Shown in pieces: positions 1-5,427 of a stretch of 6,532 nt of DNA. The position numbers and the translations under genes were made by a program. The notes below the pieces were generated by a model. It saw only the letters and a program-made list of their open reading frames with translations. It had not been told where the DNA came from and searched no databases. The DNA is taken from assembly GCA_030432175.1 (NCBI GenBank), contig JAUIHU010000259.1:1-6532 (forward strand). Reading direction: 5' to 3'. The number at the start of each line of letters is the position of its first letter. The stretch's first letter is position 1. The DNA is from Verrucomicrobiia bacterium (GTDB lineage: Bacteria; Verrucomicrobiota; Verrucomicrobiia; Limisphaerales; JAUIHU01).

Positions 1-764
1 TTAGGAGCCAGGAAATAGATTTCACCACTGAAAGTCTCTCCTGGGTAGGAATTCACTTCGAACTCGATGGTTTGGCCTTCCTTGACCACACCCAGAAAGC
101 GTTCCGGAACATTCACTTCAGCCTTTAATGGATCAATATCCACCAGCCAGGTCAGAGTTTGGCTGGCGCGAATCACCTGGCCTGGACTCACCAACCTTTC
201 CCCAATTACACCATCAAAAGGAGCAGTTACTTTGGTGTCTCTGAGTTGACGCTCGCGCAGTTTTAAGGTTGCTCGGTTGAACTCATATCTGGCGGCAGTC
301 TGATCAAACTCCTGCTGAGAGATCAACTTGTCCTGAAGCAGCTTTTGATCCCTCTCAAAAGTGATTCGGCTCAGCTCGTAGTTGGCTTGAGCTTCTGAGA
401 GTTGAGCGTCCAACTTGCGATCATCCAGGTTAAAAAGAACCGTGTCCTTCTCCACACGATCCCCTTCTTCGAAAAGGATTTCAAAAACCACACCATCTGA
501 CTCAGCCTGGATTTCCACCATTTCATTGGGAGCCAAATCCCCAACAAGCGTGATCGATTCGTAAACCGGGGCTTCCAGGGCGTCAATTGCCACGACTTGT
601 GTAGGAGGAGCATCCTGACCTGCGCCAGCTGATGCGTTTCCACCTTGTTCTTCCGGGCCACATCCAAATCCACTCATAGCGAGCGCTATCGGGATGATCA
701 GTGAAACAGGAGAAAAAGGTAAGCCACGCTTTGTTTTCAAATCGAGCCAAACTGTATTCAGCAT
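1..764 (-). CDS. RND efflux periplasmic adaptor (HlyD/membrane fusion family), partial
   Basis: The frame is open at the left edge, so 254 N-terminal residues are visible and the C-terminal barrel and membrane-proximal domains are missing. The family bridges an inner-membrane RND pump to an outer-membrane channel in the periplasm. Residues 15-35 form a hydrophobic stretch ending SGFGC, so Cys35 may be lipidated, although Gly at -3 is an atypical lipobox. A low-complexity Gly/Ala/Pro linker follows (about 36-55). The lipoyl-like half-motif is seen at about 83-113 (AESDGVVFEILFEEGDRV), a helical hairpin at about 115-175, and the second lipoyl half at about 178-200 (VTAPFDGVIGERLVSPGQVI). The beta-barrel begins at about 213. 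The start is uncertain. ATG 764 is chosen because it shortens the signal peptide n-region. ATG 818 is in frame and has AGGG 8 nt upstream. TTG 740 would give the neatest signal peptide (MKTKRG...). The pump gene is expected beyond the left edge. Substrate cannot be deduced. Confidence 0.9.
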   Translation of the reverse strand, partial: MLNTVWLDLKTKRGLPFSPVSLIIPIALAMSGFGCGPEEQGGNASAGAGQDAPPTQVVAIDALEAPVYESITLVGDLAPNEMVEIQAESDGVVFEILFEEGDRVEKDTVLFNLDDRKLDAQLSEAQANYELSRITFERDQKLLQDKLISQQEFDQTAARYEFNRATLKLRERQLRDTKVTAPFDGVIGERLVSPGQVIRASQTLTWLVDIDPLKAEVNVPERFLGVVKEGQTIEFEVNSYPGETFSGEIYFLAP

Positions 765-850
765 CGAAACTGAGGCTAATGAGAGTTGAATGGAGTAGGA
801 AGAGCCTTTATTCCGCATTTCGGTGACCCTACGAATCGATATCATGCTCA

Positions 851-879
851 ACGTTAGGAATCTGCAGACGTTAAGTCAA
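851..879 (-). promoter_or_regulatory. Candidate promoter for the efflux adaptor gene
   Basis: Read on the minus strand, TTGACT (879-874) matches the -35 consensus at five of six positions. It is followed after 17 nt by a poor -10, TAACGT (856-851). Transcription would begin near 845, upstream of the possible start codons at 818, 764 and 740. The -35 lies in one arm of the inverted repeat at 875-896. The -10 is weak, so this is only a candidate. Confidence 0.22.
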
Positions 880-896
880 TCGCAACTCTGATTGAC
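875..896. repeat. 7-bp inverted repeat between divergent genes (possible operator)
   Basis: GTCAATC (875-881) and GATTGAC (890-896) are perfect inverted arms with an 8-nt spacer. The 15-bp centre-to-centre spacing of the arms suits neither a full helical turn nor a strong RNA hairpin especially well. Each arm includes TTGAC read outward, so the repeat could be a dimeric regulator site or simply two divergent -35 boxes. No regulator gene is present in the window. Confidence 0.4.
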
Positions 897-925
897 GGCA
901 ATCTTTCTTATCTGGCGCTTTATCA

Positions 926-956
926 TTGGCAACCGCCTCCCTTCCGCGTATGTAAT
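926..956 (+). promoter_or_regulatory. Candidate promoter for the NSS transporter operon
   Basis: TTGGCA (926-931, five of six to the -35 consensus) and TGTAAT (951-956, five of six to the -10 consensus) are separated by 19 nt, which is longer than the optimum of 17. If used, transcription would start at about 963-964, almost exactly on the ATG at 964, giving a leaderless or nearly leaderless mRNA. This agrees with the absence of a Shine-Dalgarno sequence before 964. Confidence 0.3.
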
Positions 957-963
957 AAATCCC

Positions 964-2601
964 ATGACGACGACTGAAGGTAATGTCCGAAAGTCCGAAT
1001 CGTGGAACTCACGATTGGGGGTCATTTTAGCTGTTGCTGGCAGCGCAGTTGGGCTGGGGAACTTTTTACGTTTTCCAGGTCAGGCTGCGGAGTACGGCGG
1101 TGGCGCATTCATGGTGGCTTATTTTATTTCGCTGGCTTTGATCGGTATACCGATATGTTGGGCGGAGTGGACCATGGGCCGATACGGAGGTCAGTACGGA
1201 TTTAATTCCAGTCCGGGAATTTTCCGGCTGATCCTGAAACATCCGGCAGGAAAATATCTGGGTGTGCTTGGCGTTGTCATTCCAGTCACCATTTACATGT
1301 ATTATGTGTACATTGAGGCTTGGTGTTTAGGATACGCAGTCAATTTCCTTCAGGGAGGATTGAATTTTGGTGAATCGGTCACCATTGATAATTACATCAA
1401 TTATTTTAATACCTTCATCGGAGCTGCAGAAGATGGTTCGGCCCTTGGGTTTGATATCAATCAGGTTGGCATTTATATCGTCCTGGTTTTCTTCCTGAAT
1501 TTCTTTTTGATTTATCGAGGGATTGCCAAAGGGATCGAGTTTTTCTGTACCTATGCGATGCCAACTTTGTTATTGCTCGGCATCATCGTTCTAATACGTG
1601 TCTTGACTTTGGGCGCTCCCAATCCGGAGTTACCTGAGCAGAGCATAATCAACGGACTCGGACACATGTGGAATCCTGGAAATCTTTTTGAGAAGCTTAA
1701 AAATCCGCAGTTATGGATTGCAGCGGCAGGACAGATTTTCTTTTCATTGTCCGTTGGATTTGGAGTCATTATTACCTATTCAAGTTACTTGTCCGAGAAG
1801 GATGATGTGGTGTTGAGTGGTTTGACAGCTACATCAGCCAATGAATTCTGTGAAGTTGGATTGGGTGGAATGATTACTATTCCTGCTGCTTTTGTTTTCC
1901 TCGGCGCCGCTGGGATCGCGGGTCAAGGTACATTTGGATTAGGATTCAAGGTGCTGCCAATGGTGTTTTCACAGATGCCTGCAGGGGCATTGTTTGGATT
2001 TATCTTTTTCTTCCTGCTCTTTCTAGCCGCGGTGACCAGCTCACTGTCCATGTTGCAACCTGGCATTGCTTTTCTGGAAGAAGGGTTGGGAATCAACAGA
2101 AAACAATCGGTTGCGATACTTGGATTAATTACCGCCATGGGAAGCATGTTCGTGGTGTACTTCAGTAAAGATATGAAAGCGCTGGATACGATTGATTTCT
2201 GGGTTGGAACTTTCCTGATTTATTTGCTGGCGACTATTCAGATTATCATGTTTGGCTGGGTGATCGGTATCAAGAAAGGATGGGAAGAAGCCCATAAAGG
2301 CGCCGAAATGCGGATCCCCAATATCTTCAAGGTCATTATCAAATACATCAGCCCTGTGTTTCTGTTGACAATTCTTATTGCCTTTATACTTGAAAAAATT
2401 GTCGGAATTAATTTTGAAACCGGTGAATTCAGCGCCACAGGATATGTAGCCGATTTAATCGGAGGAGAAAACCATGAGAAAAGTCCTGTAGCGCTAATGA
2501 GTGTTGGAGTTATTGGAGCAGTGATTGTCTTTGTAATGATCCTGATCAACACCGCAGGCAAACGCTGGGACAAATTGGATGAAGAAGGCAAAAGGCCTTG
2601 A
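964..2601 (+). CDS. Sodium:neurotransmitter symporter family (NSS/SNF) transporter
   Basis: This is a complete 545-residue protein with about 12 hydrophobic segments, normal for LeuT-fold NSS transporters, which take up amino acids or related solutes with Na+ across the inner membrane. TM1 carries the family signature SRLGVILAVAGSAVGLGNFLRFP (residues 16-38, shown here only to define it by position: key residues A26, G27, N33, R36, P38). The unwound TM6 segment is at about 254-276 (GQIFFSLSVGFGVIITY). TM8 has TSSLSMLQPGIAFLEE (358-373), containing the expected Na2-site Thr/Ser residues. E297 in TM7 aligns by eye with LeuT Glu290, suggesting a chloride-independent transporter. The substrate cannot be read from sequence; small-subunit NSS members include Met/Ala transporters. 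The frame extends upstream to TTG 892, but those 24 residues (MTAIFLIWRF...) look non-native and overlap the candidate promoter, so ATG 964 is preferred. It is followed by a small-subunit gene after 39 bp. Confidence 0.95.
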   Translation: MTTTEGNVRKSESWNSRLGVILAVAGSAVGLGNFLRFPGQAAEYGGGAFMVAYFISLALIGIPICWAEWTMGRYGGQYGFNSSPGIFRLILKHPAGKYLGVLGVVIPVTIYMYYVYIEAWCLGYAVNFLQGGLNFGESVTIDNYINYFNTFIGAAEDGSALGFDINQVGIYIVLVFFLNFFLIYRGIAKGIEFFCTYAMPTLLLLGIIVLIRVLTLGAPNPELPEQSIINGLGHMWNPGNLFEKLKNPQLWIAAAGQIFFSLSVGFGVIITYSSYLSEKDDVVLSGLTATSANEFCEVGLGGMITIPAAFVFLGAAGIAGQGTFGLGFKVLPMVFSQMPAGALFGFIFFFLLFLAAVTSSLSMLQPGIAFLEEGLGINRKQSVAILGLITAMGSMFVVYFSKDMKALDTIDFWVGTFLIYLLATIQIIMFGWVIGIKKGWEEAHKGAEMRIPNIFKVIIKYISPVFLLTILIAFILEKIVGINFETGEFSATGYVADLIGGENHEKSPVALMSVGVIGAVIVFVMILINTAGKRWDKLDEEGKRP

Positions 2602-2623
2602 GTTCAATGAACATTAACCAATC

Positions 2624-2633
2624 AAAGGAAAGG
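2624..2633 (+). promoter_or_regulatory. Ribosome binding site of the small subunit gene
   Basis: The purine-rich AAAGGAAAGG ends 7 nt before ATG 2641. It is the clearest Shine-Dalgarno sequence in the window and fixes the start of the 53-residue ORF. It suggests that the small protein is translated independently of the upstream gene. Confidence 0.7.
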
Positions 2634-2640
2634 CTTTAAA

Positions 2641-2802
2641 ATGGAAACAGGAGGCTGGATTAGTATGATTTTATCGGTGGGATTTGTAACCACTATGTTC
2701 ATCACCTGTCTATATAAGGTGCTGACCTATAAAGAATCAACTGAACATATGCACGGGATGAATATTGAATCAGATGACCTGGAAGAAGATGATAAGATTT
2801 AA
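2641..2802 (+). CDS. MetS-type small subunit of NSS transporter (53 aa, single TM)
   Basis: The ORF begins METGGWISMILSVGFVTT and ends in a strongly acidic tail (ESDDLEEDDKI). Residues 6-26 form one transmembrane segment, and a positively charged YKVLTYK follows it, which suggests an N-out, C-in topology by the positive-inside rule. In Corynebacterium the NSS transporter MetP needs a small membrane protein, MetS, encoded downstream. Length, single TM and position directly after an NSS gene fit that family. I did not compare sequences directly, so the assignment rests on these features. It is probably cotranscribed with the transporter and stabilises or activates it in the inner membrane. It is followed by a strong terminator. 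An isolated small membrane protein of other function is less likely. Confidence 0.8.
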   Translation: METGGWISMILSVGFVTTMFITCLYKVLTYKESTEHMHGMNIESDDLEEDDKI

Positions 2803-2825
2803 GTTTTAAATCAAAGCTTATGATT

Positions 2826-2843
2826 TAATAACCAGGGTTATTA
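2826..2843. repeat. 8-bp palindrome TAATAACC/GGTTATTA
   Basis: TAATAACC (2826-2833) and GGTTATTA (2836-2843) flank a 2-nt centre, just before the terminator. A second AT-rich inverted repeat, TTAAATCA (2806-2813) with TGATTTAA (2821-2828), overlaps its left arm, so both cannot pair at once. They may add to termination or 3'-end protection, or simply reflect AT-rich intergenic sequence. Confidence 0.4.
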
Positions 2844-2850
2844 CAAATCT

Positions 2851-2885
2851 ACCAGCTCCGTGGGTAACTACAGAGCTGGTTTTTT
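2851..2885 (+). terminator. Intrinsic terminator of the NSS operon
   Basis: ACCAGCTC (2851-2858) pairs with GAGCTGGT (2873-2880). After one C-A mismatch the helix continues with GTGG (2860-2863) against CTAC (2868-2871, one G-U pair), closed by a GTAA tetraloop of the GNRA type. Six T residues (2880-2885) follow immediately. On the minus strand the stem is not followed by a T run, so it serves the plus-strand operon and not the convergent histidine kinase. Confidence 0.88.
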
Positions 2886-2910
2886 ATAATGCAACTTCAG
2901 GAAAAACCAA

Positions 2911-4380
2911 TCAAGCATCTTGCTTTATACTTTCAAACTCAACCCAGAATTCAGAGCCTTCATCAATATGACTTTCGAAACCAATTCTGGCGTCAATATG
3001 ATTTGCCAGCTGTTTAACAATTGATAAACCAATCCCGAGTCCAGAGTGGCGTTTCGTATCTGGTTTTTCAGTTTGATGAAACGCGGCGAATATTTTGTCA
3101 CGATCATAAGCGCTGATTCCATTTCCTGAATCAACGACTGTGACCCGATACCACCCTGCTTCCACTGCATGTGTGACTTTCAATAGCGCTCCGCCACGAT
3201 CTGTAAATCTCAGAGCGTTTGAAATAAATCTTTCCAGGATTTTTTGAATTCGTTTGGCATCGTTAATCAGTGAAACATGCTTGATTTCCTCAAGAACATC
3301 ATTCTCATGAATATTGAACGACAACGCCTTTTGATGAAATGCCTTGAGGTTCCGGGATATCAAGTTGTTAAGCAGGTCAAATAAAGAGAATTGACTCAAC
3401 CTCAAAACAGGCTTGCCATGGCGTACTTGAGAGAGTTCCAGCAATTCTTGAATCAATTTTTCTAACGACCTGCCTGCCGATTCTATTTCTTCCAGGGAAG
3501 CAATAGTCTCTGGATCACTCATATCATCTTTTAACAACTGGCAATAGCCGAGAATAGGCACCAACGGTGTTCGTAATTCATGACTTACCAAAGATAGAAA
3601 CTCATCCTGAGCGCGTATTTTATCCAGTGATCGATCCAGATTTTGTTCAAGATTCTTCTGTTTTTGGATCAAATCATCCACATTTCTGCAGGTTGCATAA
3701 TAATAATGATTATCGGCATCAAATGAGATGTTCCAAGAAAACCACTTTGAGTTTCCTTGAGCGGTTTTTAATCGTGTTTCGAAATTCCAAAGCGGAGATT
3801 TGGCCCTGAGTTTAAAAAGAGCCTTTCGAAGACGTTCACGATCCTCTTCGACAACATGGGACCAAATTTCCTGACCGATTAAAACAGTTGGTTCAATTCC
3901 GATGGACTCTTTCCAATTCTGGCTTGCTTGTACCCAACAGCAGTCGGAGTTGAACACTGAAAACAATTCATAAGACAAATAGTTATAGATTTCGCGTTCT
4001 CTCGTGAGCTGCATTTGTTCGCTAATATCCTGAATCGCTCCTTGAATCCGAATGCAGACATTATTTCGAATTATCGGGCGACCCTGGATCTGGATCCATT
4101 TCATTTTGCGAGTGAACGTATGAATAGGTAATTTCAATCGAAATGGTACACGGTTCTGATGGCATTCATCGAAAGCGGACTTGAATATTTTTCCTGAGTT
4201 TCCCTTAAAGAACGAAAAAATAAATTCAGGGTCAATTGGACAAGTTTGAGGCAACTCAAACACTGAATAAACCTGATCGGTCCAACTAAGGATATGGGAT
4301 GCAGGGTGGTAAGCCCAACCACCAATCTGGCCGAGCTTCTCGATTTCTTGAAGTAATTCAGATGGTTGAATTTCACTCAT
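2911..4380 (-). CDS. Soluble PAS-PAS sensor histidine kinase
   Basis: This 489-residue protein has no transmembrane segment or signal peptide, so it should sense from the cytoplasm. Two PAS-like regions lie at about 15-122 (GGWAYHPASHILSWTD..., PAS_3-like, ending GAIQDISEQ) and 135-236 (ending CRNVDD). A short coiled coil (237-258) leads to the HisKA domain with the H-box SHELRTPLVPILGY, phosphoacceptor His267. The HATPase_c domain has the N-box with Asn388 (FISNALRF), the G1 motif DSGNGI (417-422), an F-box FAAFHQ and the G2 motif GLGIGLSI (447-454). All catalytic motifs are intact, so it should autophosphorylate. No receiver domain is fused and no response regulator is encoded in the window, making it an orphan kinase here. 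Start ATG 4380 lacks a clear Shine-Dalgarno. It sits 46 bp downstream of a tRNA-Val gene on the same strand and may be read from the tRNA transcript. The signal is unknown. Confidence 0.93.
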   Translation of the reverse strand: MSEIQPSELLQEIEKLGQIGGWAYHPASHILSWTDQVYSVFELPQTCPIDPEFIFSFFKGNSGKIFKSAFDECHQNRVPFRLKLPIHTFTRKMKWIQIQGRPIIRNNVCIRIQGAIQDISEQMQLTREREIYNYLSYELFSVFNSDCCWVQASQNWKESIGIEPTVLIGQEIWSHVVEEDRERLRKALFKLRAKSPLWNFETRLKTAQGNSKWFSWNISFDADNHYYYATCRNVDDLIQKQKNLEQNLDRSLDKIRAQDEFLSLVSHELRTPLVPILGYCQLLKDDMSDPETIASLEEIESAGRSLEKLIQELLELSQVRHGKPVLRLSQFSLFDLLNNLISRNLKAFHQKALSFNIHENDVLEEIKHVSLINDAKRIQKILERFISNALRFTDRGGALLKVTHAVEAGWYRVTVVDSGNGISAYDRDKIFAAFHQTEKPDTKRHSGLGIGLSIVKQLANHIDARIGFESHIDEGSEFWVEFESIKQDA

Positions 4381-4426
4381 CAGGCCGGCAACTCAGAACT
4401 CTCAGAAAGTTTGAACGAATAGAAAG

Positions 4427-4498
4427 TGCGCGCTGCAGGGTTCGAACCTGCGACATCTACCGTGTGAAGGTAGCGCTCTACCGCTGAGCTAAGCGCGC
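4427..4498 (-). tRNA. tRNA-Val (anticodon CAC)
   Basis: A complete 72-nt cloverleaf is present. The acceptor stem GCGCGCT pairs perfectly with AGCGCGC. The D arm is GCTC-AGCGGTA-GAGC, the anticodon arm CTACC-TTCACAC-GGTAG, the variable loop ATGTC and the T arm GCAGG-TTCGAAC-CCTGC, followed by discriminator A. The seven-base anticodon loop places CAC at positions 34-36, which reads the valine codon GUG. The 3' CCA is not encoded (the next bases are CTT), so CCA must be added by nucleotidyltransferase. Confidence 0.96.
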
Positions 4499-4522
4499 GG
4501 CTTATGCACAAAGCACTGATGC

Positions 4523-4550
4523 AGAATAAAGGAGGTCGTTTATTTGACAA
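4523..4550 (-). promoter_or_regulatory. Candidate promoter of tRNA-Val
   Basis: On the minus strand, TTGTCA (4550-4545, five of six to the -35 consensus) and TATTCT (4528-4523, four of six to the -10 consensus) are separated by 16 nt. Predicted initiation near 4516 leaves a leader of about 18 nt before the mature tRNA. Read-through would also transcribe the histidine kinase gene. Confidence 0.5.
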
Positions 4551-4623
4551 GTGATTTTTAAGGTGAATTGCTGTTGTGGGCTGTGTTTAAAGTCAGAGGT
4601 CGTCCTGGGAATGCTGAGCCCCA

Positions 4624-4710
4624 GCGCCAACGGCGCGACACATACCAGCCTGGGCTGCCAAAGCCCAGGACGGCATTCTCTTCGAATAAAAGGGCTGAAG
4701 GTCAGACACA
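4624..4710 (+). repeat. Structured three-hairpin repeat, copy A
   Basis: The order of parts is hairpin 1, GCGCC-AAC-GGCGC (4624-4636); the motif GACACATACC (4637-4646); hairpin 2, CCTGGGCT-GCCAA-AGCCCAGG (4649-4669); a 21-nt linker; a decayed hairpin 3 beginning AGGGCTGAA (4691-4699); and a second GACACA (4705-4710). The 23 bases at 4637-4659 recur exactly, inverted, at 4796-4818. A further 9-bp arm CGTCCTGGG (4601-4609) can pair with CCCAGGACG (4664-4672), competing with hairpin 2. I associate similar units with dispersed intergenic repeats in Verrucomicrobia and Planctomycetes, but that is recollection. Confidence 0.75.
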
Positions 4711-4742
4711 GATACAGCATATTTTCTCTCAGAACATCTTTT

Positions 4743-4831
4743 TGTGTCGGGCTTTCAGCCCTTGGAGATATGGGGATGAACCAAAACCTGGGCCTGGCAG
4801 CCCAGGCTGGTATGTGTCAGGCCTTTGGCCT
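4743..4831 (-). repeat. Structured three-hairpin repeat, copy B (inverted)
   Basis: Read on the minus strand, the order matches copy A: hairpin 1, AGGCC-AAA-GGCCT (4831-4819); GACACATACC (4818-4809); hairpin 2 with 7-bp arms CCTGGGC and GCCCAGG (4806-4787); a 24-nt linker; hairpin 3, GGGCT-GAA-AGCCC (4761-4749); and GACACA (4748-4743). Hairpin 1 has a different stem from copy A but is fully paired, which points to conserved structure over sequence. Hairpin 3 is intact here and degraded in copy A. Confidence 0.75.
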
Positions 4832-4868
4832 TGGAAAATTTTCACGCCTCCCGACTTTAATCGAACCC

Positions 4869-4906
4869 CCATAAATCCTGGCTATTTCTGCTTGCTGGAT
4901 TTATGG
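4869..4906. repeat. 10-bp perfect inverted repeat
   Basis: CCATAAATCC (4869-4878) and GGATTTATGG (4897-4906) are perfect complements separated by 18 nt. Neither strand has a T run directly after the stem, so it is not a standard intrinsic terminator. It lies 38 bp beyond repeat copy B and could be a separate repeat unit, a protein site or an mRNA 3'-end structure. Confidence 0.6.
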
Positions 4907-4914
4907 ACAGGTTT

Positions 4915-4935
4915 AAAAAAATAAGGCAAATGCCC
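4915..4935 (-). terminator. Weak terminator-like hairpin after the right-end genes
   Basis: On the minus strand, a short GGGC-ATTT-GCCT stem (4935-4924, three GC pairs plus one G-U) is followed by TTATTTTTTT, with seven T residues at 4921-4915. It lies 54 bp past the stop codon at 4989. The stem is short, so efficiency is doubtful. CCGGGT/ACCCGG arms at 4933-4939 and 4982-4987 could extend the structure. Confidence 0.3.
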
Positions 4936-4988
4936 GGGTTACTAATTTGTAAAGAATCGTTATATTACTATTAATTTTGATACCCGGA

Positions 4989-5399
4989 TTATTCGGTCGA
5001 GTCCGTCTCAAATGGAGCGTTGTGATCGAGTCGGTATCGAAAGAAACTCTGCAATGATGACTCTGCATCTAATTCCATAATGATCATTTGGTGATCTACT
5101 GTTGACGTGTCAGCTCGATTTGGGTTGTCAATGATTTGGTAATTCGAATTGGGTACATCAATCCAATTTGTTTCTACATCAAGTTCATTTGTTTGCATTA
5201 ATATAGGTGTGATAACCCAGGAGTCCTGATCGGTCAGCATACGCTGGCTGAATTCAATTTCTAACCGAATTCTATTCTCAGTTGTAAGATTGATCCTTTG
5301 AGGCAATTCAATATCATGAACAAATGGATCTGTTCCTTTTAAAAATTCGTCGAGGGTGCCTTGTCCATTGGCGGTTTTTAACAACTCATGAACGAGCAT
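4989..5399 (-). CDS. Hypothetical protein, probable C-terminal remnant of a secreted protein
   Basis: This is a 136-residue frame beginning MLVHELLKTANGQGTLDEF and ending ETDSTE. I do not recognise a named family. Residues 10-27 (ANGQGTLDEFLKGTDPF) resemble a degenerate thrombospondin type 3/EF-like calcium loop of the DGDGxxNxxEFxxGTDP kind, common in large secreted proteins of Verrucomicrobia. The C-terminal part (NWIDVPNSNYQIIDN ... SLQSFFRYRL) resembles the beta-rich ends of such proteins. There is no signal peptide, which would be unusual for a free-standing secreted protein. The frame opens further, to 5543, but that extension is an out-of-frame reading of the upstream gene, so ATG 5399 is taken as the start; AAGG lies only 1 nt before it, a poor ribosome site. 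The ORF starts 28 bp after the stop of the upstream gene. It may be a gene fragment left by deletion or a short expressed protein. Confidence 0.5.
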   Translation of the reverse strand: MLVHELLKTANGQGTLDEFLKGTDPFVHDIELPQRINLTTENRIRLEIEFSQRMLTDQDSWVITPILMQTNELDVETNWIDVPNSNYQIIDNPNRADTSTVDHQMIIMELDAESSLQSFFRYRLDHNAPFETDSTE

Positions 5400-5427
5400 A
5401 CCTTGGTTAGAATAAAAGGTTAATTTA

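Larger units (their letters stand above)
4499..4988. other. Gene-free intergenic region with structured repeats
   Basis: No convincing coding sequence was found in these 490 bases. Two overlapping plus-strand open frames (4551-4874 and 4568-4924) are translations of the palindromic repeats and lack a ribosome binding site or recognisable domain. The region holds the tRNA promoter, two inverted copies of a three-hairpin repeat, a separate 10-bp inverted repeat and a weak terminator-like hairpin for the minus-strand genes to its right. Confidence 0.75.

Noticed and set aside
371..673. A 100-codon minus-strand frame
   Set aside because: It lies wholly inside the efflux adaptor gene in another frame; the adaptor frame shows clear lipoyl-domain motifs.
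892..963. TTG start giving a longer NSS transporter
   Set aside because: The extra residues precede the normal NSS N-terminus and overlap promoter-like sequence; ATG 964 gives the usual family length.
2911..4380. Hybrid kinase or phytochrome-like sensor
   Set aside because: No receiver domain, GAF/PHY region or chromophore cysteine motif was found; only two PAS-like regions, HisKA and HATPase are visible.
4600..4840. CRISPR array
   Set aside because: There are only two units, in opposite orientation, with no regular spacers and no cas genes.
4427..4910. Integrated element using the tRNA gene as attachment site
   Set aside because: No repeat of the tRNA 3' end was seen elsewhere in the window and there is no integrase.
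4551..4924. Two overlapping plus-strand open frames (107 and 118 codons)
   Set aside because: They translate the palindromic repeats and their linkers in two frames, and lack a ribosome site and any domain-like pattern.
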